Shown one piece after another: positions 52,455 through 64,000 of a DNA stretch of 64,000 nt (position 1 is the first letter of the stretch; each line of letters opens with the position of its first letter). Origin of the DNA: Candidatus Didemnitutus sp. (GTDB lineage Bacteria > Verrucomicrobiota > Verrucomicrobiia > Opitutales > Opitutaceae); contig JAGOQJ010000001.1 of the NCBI GenBank assembly GCA_017991595.1, positions 372,001 to 436,000 of the forward strand, in the 5' to 3' direction. Below the pieces are notes generated by a model that saw nothing but the letters and a program-made list of their open reading frames with translations, ran no database searches and was not told the origin of the DNA. A program made the translations under genes and the position numbers.

Positions 52455-52498
52455 GCACAGGCCGTGCAAGTCACGGCCTGTGCTTCGGCTTTTCTTTC
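52455..52498 (+). terminator. Terminator or attenuator between rplL and rpoB
   Basis: A perfect 12-bp stem GCACAGGCCGTG/CACGGCCTGTGC with a five-base loop is followed by TTCGGCTTTTCTTTC. It lies 40 bases after rplL and would stop part of the transcripts, lowering rpoBC relative to the ribosomal proteins as the partial terminator in E. coli does. Confidence 0.8.
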
Positions 52499-52616
52499 GT
52501 TCTTTCCCGGCGTGACGAGGTCATCGCATCCGCACGCCCCCTTTGCCGGTTCCGCAGCCTTCAGTGGCGCGAACTGAGTTCCGTCCCTTTCTTCAATCCA
52601 TCCACCGGGAGCACCC

Positions 52617-56417
<3,801 letters not shown>

Positions 56418-56444
56418 ACTTAACTACTGGGAGCATCACGCAAC

Positions 56445-60575
<4,131 letters not shown>

Positions 60576-60605
60576 TCGGCCGGTCATCGCTCAGCACATT
60601 TCTTC

Positions 60606-60633
60606 AAGCCGCGGAGCAATCCGCGGCTTTTTT
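60606..60633 (+). terminator. Rho-independent terminator of the rpoBC operon
   Basis: A perfect 10-bp stem AAGCCGCGGA/TCCGCGGCTT with a GCAA tetraloop is followed by a run of T. It lies 30 bases after rpoC. Confidence 0.92.
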
Positions 60634-60866
60634 GTGCGCACGCACAGCCAGGCGCGGCAGCCGATGCCAAGAGGAGATCAGACTTAGCTAAGGGGCGTGG
60701 ATGCAAGGTGCGCGGCCAATGACAATCCAAGCGGCTTTGCCGCGGCACTTGAACGAGAAGGTCGGGGAGGAGGGCGGTTCTCATTACAAACGCTGATCGG
60801 CGACCCCGAAAATTTGCCTTGTTATTCGAACGAGAATTTCGAGCCTGTGAATCCCTCCCGCCAAAT

Positions 60867-60893
60867 GCGGAAGTAGAGCTTAGCTCCTTCCGC
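60867..60893 (+). ncRNA. Bulged hairpin resembling a shortened tRNA, possible small RNA 3' part
   Basis: GCGGAAG (60867-60873) pairs with CTTCCGC (60887-60893). Between them, after the unpaired TA, a second stem GAGC/GCTC closes a TTA loop. The order of a 7-bp acceptor-like stem, TA, then a 4-bp stem recalls the acceptor and D arm of a tRNA with everything else deleted. A strong terminator starts three bases later, so the structure is probably the end of a transcript. Confidence 0.35.
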
Positions 60894-60896
60894 GTT

Positions 60897-60929
60897 ACAC
60901 CCGGCCTTCACCGGCCGGGTGTTTTTTTG
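60897..60929 (+). terminator. Rho-independent terminator of an unidentified transcript
   Basis: A perfect 10-bp stem ACACCCGGCC/GGCCGGGTGT with a six-base loop is followed by TTTTTTT. No protein gene ends before it, and the rpoC transcript already ends 270 bases upstream. Confidence 0.9.
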
Positions 60930-61210
60930 TGCCATATCCGACTCTCGCCTAATCTACATGAGTCGCCCGATTTTCGGGCCGCGGTCCTGAAAACTCGCAG
61001 GGCAGGGGAGTGGTGAATGAACGATTGTGAATAACTTGGGCGCAATTCCTGAATTTCGCGCTTGATGTGCGTCATGCCTGCGTGGTCTGCTAACCCTCCA
61101 TTTCGTCACAAAACAGCACTTGCAGCCAAACTGTGGGTGCACCTGACGCCGCGGTTTCGAGGGTTTCCCTCTCGGAATTCCGCGTTTTTCAGCACAGCGC
61201 GAAAAAGTGC

Positions 61211-61238
61211 TTGCCGGGGCATTTTGCTCCGGTAGGTT
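61211..61238 (+). promoter_or_regulatory. Candidate promoter of the rpsL-rpsG-fusA operon
   Basis: TTGCCG (61211-61216) and TAGGTT (61233-61238) are spaced by 16 bases. They follow an A-rich GAAAAAG stretch and precede rpsL by 40 bases. No other good match lies nearer to the gene. Confidence 0.45.
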
Positions 61239-61277
61239 CCGCGCCTTTTCCTCTTTTATCTAAGTAACTTCCTCCAC

Positions 61278-61658
61278 ATGCCCACCATCAACCAACTCGT
61301 GAGAAAAGGACGCCGCAAGGTCACCGCGAAGTCCAAGGCCCCGGCCCTGCAGGGCAACCCCTTCCGCCGTGGCGTCTGCGTGCAGGTCATGACCCGCACG
61401 CCGAAGAAGCCGAACTCGGCCATCCGTAAGGTTGCCAAGGTTCGTCTCACGAATGGCACGGAGGTCATCTCCTACATCCCCGATGAGGGCCACAATCTCC
61501 AAGAGCACTCGATCGTGCTCGTGCGCGGCGGCCGTGTGAAGGACCTTCCCGGCGTTCGCTACCATATCGTCCGCGGCACGCTCGACGCCACCGGCGTCGA
61601 GAAGCGCCGTCGCTCCCGCTCGAAATACGGCGTCAAGCGCCCGAAGGCCGCCAAGTAA
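61278..61658 (+). CDS. rpsL: 30S ribosomal protein S12
   Basis: The product is a 126-residue decoding-centre protein. [30 protein letters not shown] and [18 protein letters not shown] are present. The lysines equivalent to K43 and K88, whose change gives streptomycin resistance, are unaltered. It begins the classical str operon and is followed by rpsG after 21 bases. Confidence 0.98.
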   Translation: MPTINQLVRKGRRKVTAKSKAPALQGNPFRRGVCVQVMTRTPKKPNSAIRKVAKVRLTNGTEVISYIPDEGHNLQEHSIVLVRGGRVKDLPGVRYHIVRGTLDATGVEKRRRSRSKYGVKRPKAAK

Positions 61659-61679
61659 TCACGTTCTTTCTTTTTCACC

Positions 61680-62153
61680 ATGTCTCGTCGTCGCAGAGCC
61701 ACCCATCGCACCCCCGTTCCGGACGTTCGCTACAACAGCGCGCTCGTCACCCACCTGATCAACGTGATCATGAAGAGCGGCAAGAAGACCGTCGCGGAGC
61801 GCATCGTTTACGGCGCCTTCGAGCGTGTGAGCGAGAAGCTCCAGAAAGGCGACCCGGTCGATCTCCTCATGGGCGCGATGGAGAACGCCCGCCCGAAGCT
61901 TGAGGTCAAGAGCCGCCGCGTCGGTGGCGCCACCTACCAGGTGCCGGTCGAGATTTCGTTCGAGCGTCAGGAGTCTCTCGCGCTGCGTTGGATCGTCGAC
62001 GCTGCCACGGGCCGCAAGGGCACCGCGATGCGCGAAGCCCTCGCCGCCGAGATCATCGATGCCTACAACAACACGGGCAGTGTCGTGAAGAAGAAGGAAG
62101 ACACCCACAAGATGGCCCAGGCCAACCGCGCCTTCGCTCACCTCCGCTGGTAA
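61680..62153 (+). CDS. rpsG: 30S ribosomal protein S7
   Basis: The product is a 157-residue primary binder of the 16S rRNA 3' domain. It begins [20 protein letters not shown], and contains [22 protein letters not shown] and the beta-hairpin region [11 protein letters not shown]. The length is normal. fusA starts 12 bases later. Confidence 0.98.
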   Translation: MSRRRRATHRTPVPDVRYNSALVTHLINVIMKSGKKTVAERIVYGAFERVSEKLQKGDPVDLLMGAMENARPKLEVKSRRVGGATYQVPVEISFERQESLALRWIVDAATGRKGTAMREALAAEIIDAYNNTGSVVKKKEDTHKMAQANRAFAHLRW

Positions 62154-62165
62154 GCTTTCCACGCA

Positions 62166-64000
62166 ATGTCTTCTCCGATCAACATCACCGTCGTCACCGA
62201 CAAGAACAAGGTCTCCCCGGCCAACGCCAAAGATCGTGCGTTTCCGCTGGAGTGGACGCGCAACATCGGCATCGCCGCGCACATCGACGCCGGCAAGACG
62301 ACCACGAGCGAGCGCATTCTGTTTTACACGGGCGCCGTTCACAAGATGGGCGAAGTCCACGAAGGCACCGCGGTGACCGACTGGATGGAGCAGGAGCGCG
62401 AGCGCGGCATCACCATCACCGCCGCCGCCATTTCCTGCGCTTGGAATGCCTCCTACGGTCCTTGGAAGGGCATCAAGCAGCGCATCAATATCATCGACAC
62501 GCCCGGACACGTTGACTTCACCGCCGAGGTGGAGCGCTCCATGCGCGTGCTCGACGGCGCCATCGCCGTGTTCTGCGCCGTCGCCGGCGTGCAGCCGCAG
62601 TCCGAGACCGTCTGGCGCCAAGCCAACAAATACGGCGTTCCGCGCGTCGCGTTCGTCAACAAGATGGACCGCACCGGTGCCAACTTTTTCCGCGCCGTCT
62701 CCGAGATGCGCGAGAAGCTCAAGGCCAACGCGCACCCGCTCTACATCCCGATCGGCCAGGAAGACAATTTCAACGGCGTCATCGACCTCGTTCAGAACAT
62801 CGCCTACCTCTTCGACGACACGACCGATGCGCTCGGCATGAATCCGGTCACCGCACCGATTCCGGAGGAGTATGCTGCTCAGGCCAAGGAATACCGCGAG
62901 AAGCTGATTGAGGCCGTCTCCGACTTCGACGACGTCATCGCGAACAAGTATCTTGAAGGTCAGGAAATCACCGTTGATGAACTCATTCTCGCCGTCCGCA
63001 AGGCGACCTGCTCGATGAAGTTCACGGGCGTGATCCCCGGCTCTGCGTTCAAGAAGAAGGGCATCCAGCGCCTGCTCGACTGCGTCGTCAACTATCTGCC
63101 GAATCCCATCGATGTTCCCGCGATGAAGGGCCAGGACAGCGATGGCAAGGAAGTCGAAGCGATTGTTTCCGACTCCTCGAAACTTGCCGGCCTCGCGTTC
63201 AAACTCTGGACCGACCCGTTCGTCGGCAAGCTCGTGTTCTACCGTGTCTACACCGGCACGCTGAAGAAGGGCATGTCGCTCTACAATCCCCGCACCCGCC
63301 GCTCCGAGCGCGTCTCGCGCCTCGTGCTCATGCGCGCGATGGACCGCGAGGAAGTCGATGTCGCGCACTCGGGCGATATCTGCGCCCTCGTTGGCGTGAA
63401 GGACGTCATCACCGGCGACACGCTGTGCGATGAGGACTTCGACATCCGCCTCGAACCGCCGTCCTTCCCCGAGCCTGTCATCGCGATGTCGATCGAGCCG
63501 AACTCGAAGGGCGACCAGGAAAAGCTCGGCGTCGCGCTCCAGCGCCTCGTGGCCGAGGATCCGACCCTCCGCGTCAAGACCGACCAGGACACCGGCCAGA
63601 CGATTCTCGCCGGCATGGGCGAGCTTCACCTCGAAATCATCGTCGACCGCATGAAGCGCGAGTTCAAGGTCGAGGCGACCGTGGGCAAGCCGCAGATCGC
63701 TTACCGCGAGACCGTCACCGGCAACGCCGAAGGCGTCGGCAAGTTCATCCGCCAGTCTGGTGGCAAGGGCCAATACGGCCACGTTGTCGTCAAGATCGAG
63801 CCGAACGAAAAGGGCAAGGGCATCGAGGTCATCAACGAGATCGTTGGCGGCGTCATCCCGAAGGAATTCATCAAGCCCGCGACCGACGGTATCCTCGAAG
63901 GCACCAACAACGGTGTCGTCGCCGGCTACCCGGTTGTCGATGCGAAGATTCGCATCATCGACGGCTCCTTCCACGAAGTCGATTCGTCGGAACTCGCGTT
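62166..64000 (+). CDS. fusA: Elongation factor G (3' end cut by the window)
   Basis: The visible 611 residues of the translocation GTPase include the P-loop [16 protein letters not shown] (from about residue 35), a normal switch I ending [16 protein letters not shown] and NKMD, then domain II and the start of domains III and IV ([18 protein letters not shown] and [12 protein letters not shown]). The N-terminus carries about 20 extra residues ([20 protein letters not shown]) before the conserved start. The frame is open at the window end, and the missing part is roughly 100 residues. Confidence 0.97.
   Translation, partial: MSSPINITVVTDKNKVSPANAKDRAFPLEWTRNIGIAAHIDAGKTTTSERILFYTGAVHKMGEVHEGTAVTDWMEQERERGITITAAAISCAWNASYGPWKGIKQRINIIDTPGHVDFTAEVERSMRVLDGAIAVFCAVAGVQPQSETVWRQANKYGVPRVAFVNKMDRTGANFFRAVSEMREKLKANAHPLYIPIGQEDNFNGVIDLVQNIAYLFDDTTDALGMNPVTAPIPEEYAAQAKEYREKLIEAVSDFDDVIANKYLEGQEITVDELILAVRKATCSMKFTGVIPGSAFKKKGIQRLLDCVVNYLPNPIDVPAMKGQDSDGKEVEAIVSDSSKLAGLAFKLWTDPFVGKLVFYRVYTGTLKKGMSLYNPRTRRSERVSRLVLMRAMDREEVDVAHSGDICALVGVKDVITGDTLCDEDFDIRLEPPSFPEPVIAMSIEPNSKGDQEKLGVALQRLVAEDPTLRVKTDQDTGQTILAGMGELHLEIIVDRMKREFKVEATVGKPQIAYRETVTGNAEGVGKFIRQSGGKGQYGHVVVKIEPNEKGKGIEVINEIVGGVIPKEFIKPATDGILEGTNNGVVAGYPVVDAKIRIIDGSFHEVDSSELA

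Larger units (their letters stand above)
60576..61277. other. Spacer between rpoC and rpsL with structured elements
   Basis: No protein gene is convincing in these 702 bases. The spacer contains the rpoC terminator (60606-60633), a bulged hairpin and second terminator (60867-60929), a small hairpin GCCCGA/TCGGGC (60965-60979), and a candidate promoter for rpsL (61211-61238). The section 60640-60860 could be the body of a small RNA ending at the second terminator, but no known RNA family was recognised. Confidence 0.6.

Noticed and set aside
61659-63974. Minus-strand open frame opposite rpsG and fusA
   Set aside because: It spans two ribosomal operon genes in reverse and has no domain signature.

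Overview
The window is high-GC bacterial chromosome, most likely from the family Opitutaceae (phylum Verrucomicrobiota). The evidence for this is two secreted proteins with PEP-CTERM tails, a FecI/FecR-regulated TonB receptor, a long MacB-like permease paired with a PadR regulator, interspersed dyad repeats, and an EF-Tu with a strongly altered switch I. I recall that altered switch I from Opitutae, but I could not check it. No rRNA, CRISPR array, complete prophage or insertion sequence was found.

Left part (1-12.4 kb): the 3' end of clpB; a repeat-rich spacer; a candidate HEPN protein facing a hicBA toxin-antitoxin pair; cytochrome bd oxidase (cydAB); a SEC-C/YchJ-like protein; phosphatidylserine decarboxylase; then a TonB-dependent receptor followed by a secreted repeat protein and a PEP-CTERM protein. 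A phased array of (C/T)GTCA motifs with an exact 11-bp period lies in front of the secreted protein and looks like a multi-site PHO box.

Middle part (12.4-43 kb): tRNA-Leu(UAG), a VanZ-like membrane protein, and an ECF sigma factor, anti-sigma factor and STN-type TonB receptor cassette. The receptor carries a frameshift near position 17,007. A TlpA-like thioredoxin, a short integrase-like fragment and a BsuBI/PstI-type restriction-modification pair of visibly lower GC follow. Next come a serine racemase-like and D-serine dehydratase-like pair, various housekeeping and repair genes (glyoxalase, MsrA, Hsp33, TcdA, TatD, SufE, malic enzyme), a nicotinamide riboside uptake and phosphorylation pair (pnuC plus a NadR-like kinase), a PadR/permease operon with a twin-palindrome operator, and an M48 protease next to lemA.

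Right part (43-64 kb): a four-gene unit encodes a large TPR protein, an ExbB-like protein, an ExbD-like protein and a membrane-anchored protein whose C-terminus resembles a diverged TonB domain. In this ExbD the proton-carrying aspartate of classical ExbD is asparagine, and the second channel threonine of ExbB is displaced by one position. This is the best candidate in the window for an undescribed system. The translation and transcription superoperon follows: tRNA-Thr, tuf, tRNA-Trp, secE, nusG, rplK, rplA, rplJ, rplL, a strong hairpin, rpoB, rpoC and a terminator. After a 0.7-kb spacer with structured elements come rpsL, rpsG and fusA, which is cut by the window end.

The many very long open frames antisense to the GC-rich genes were judged to be shadows and are not annotated.
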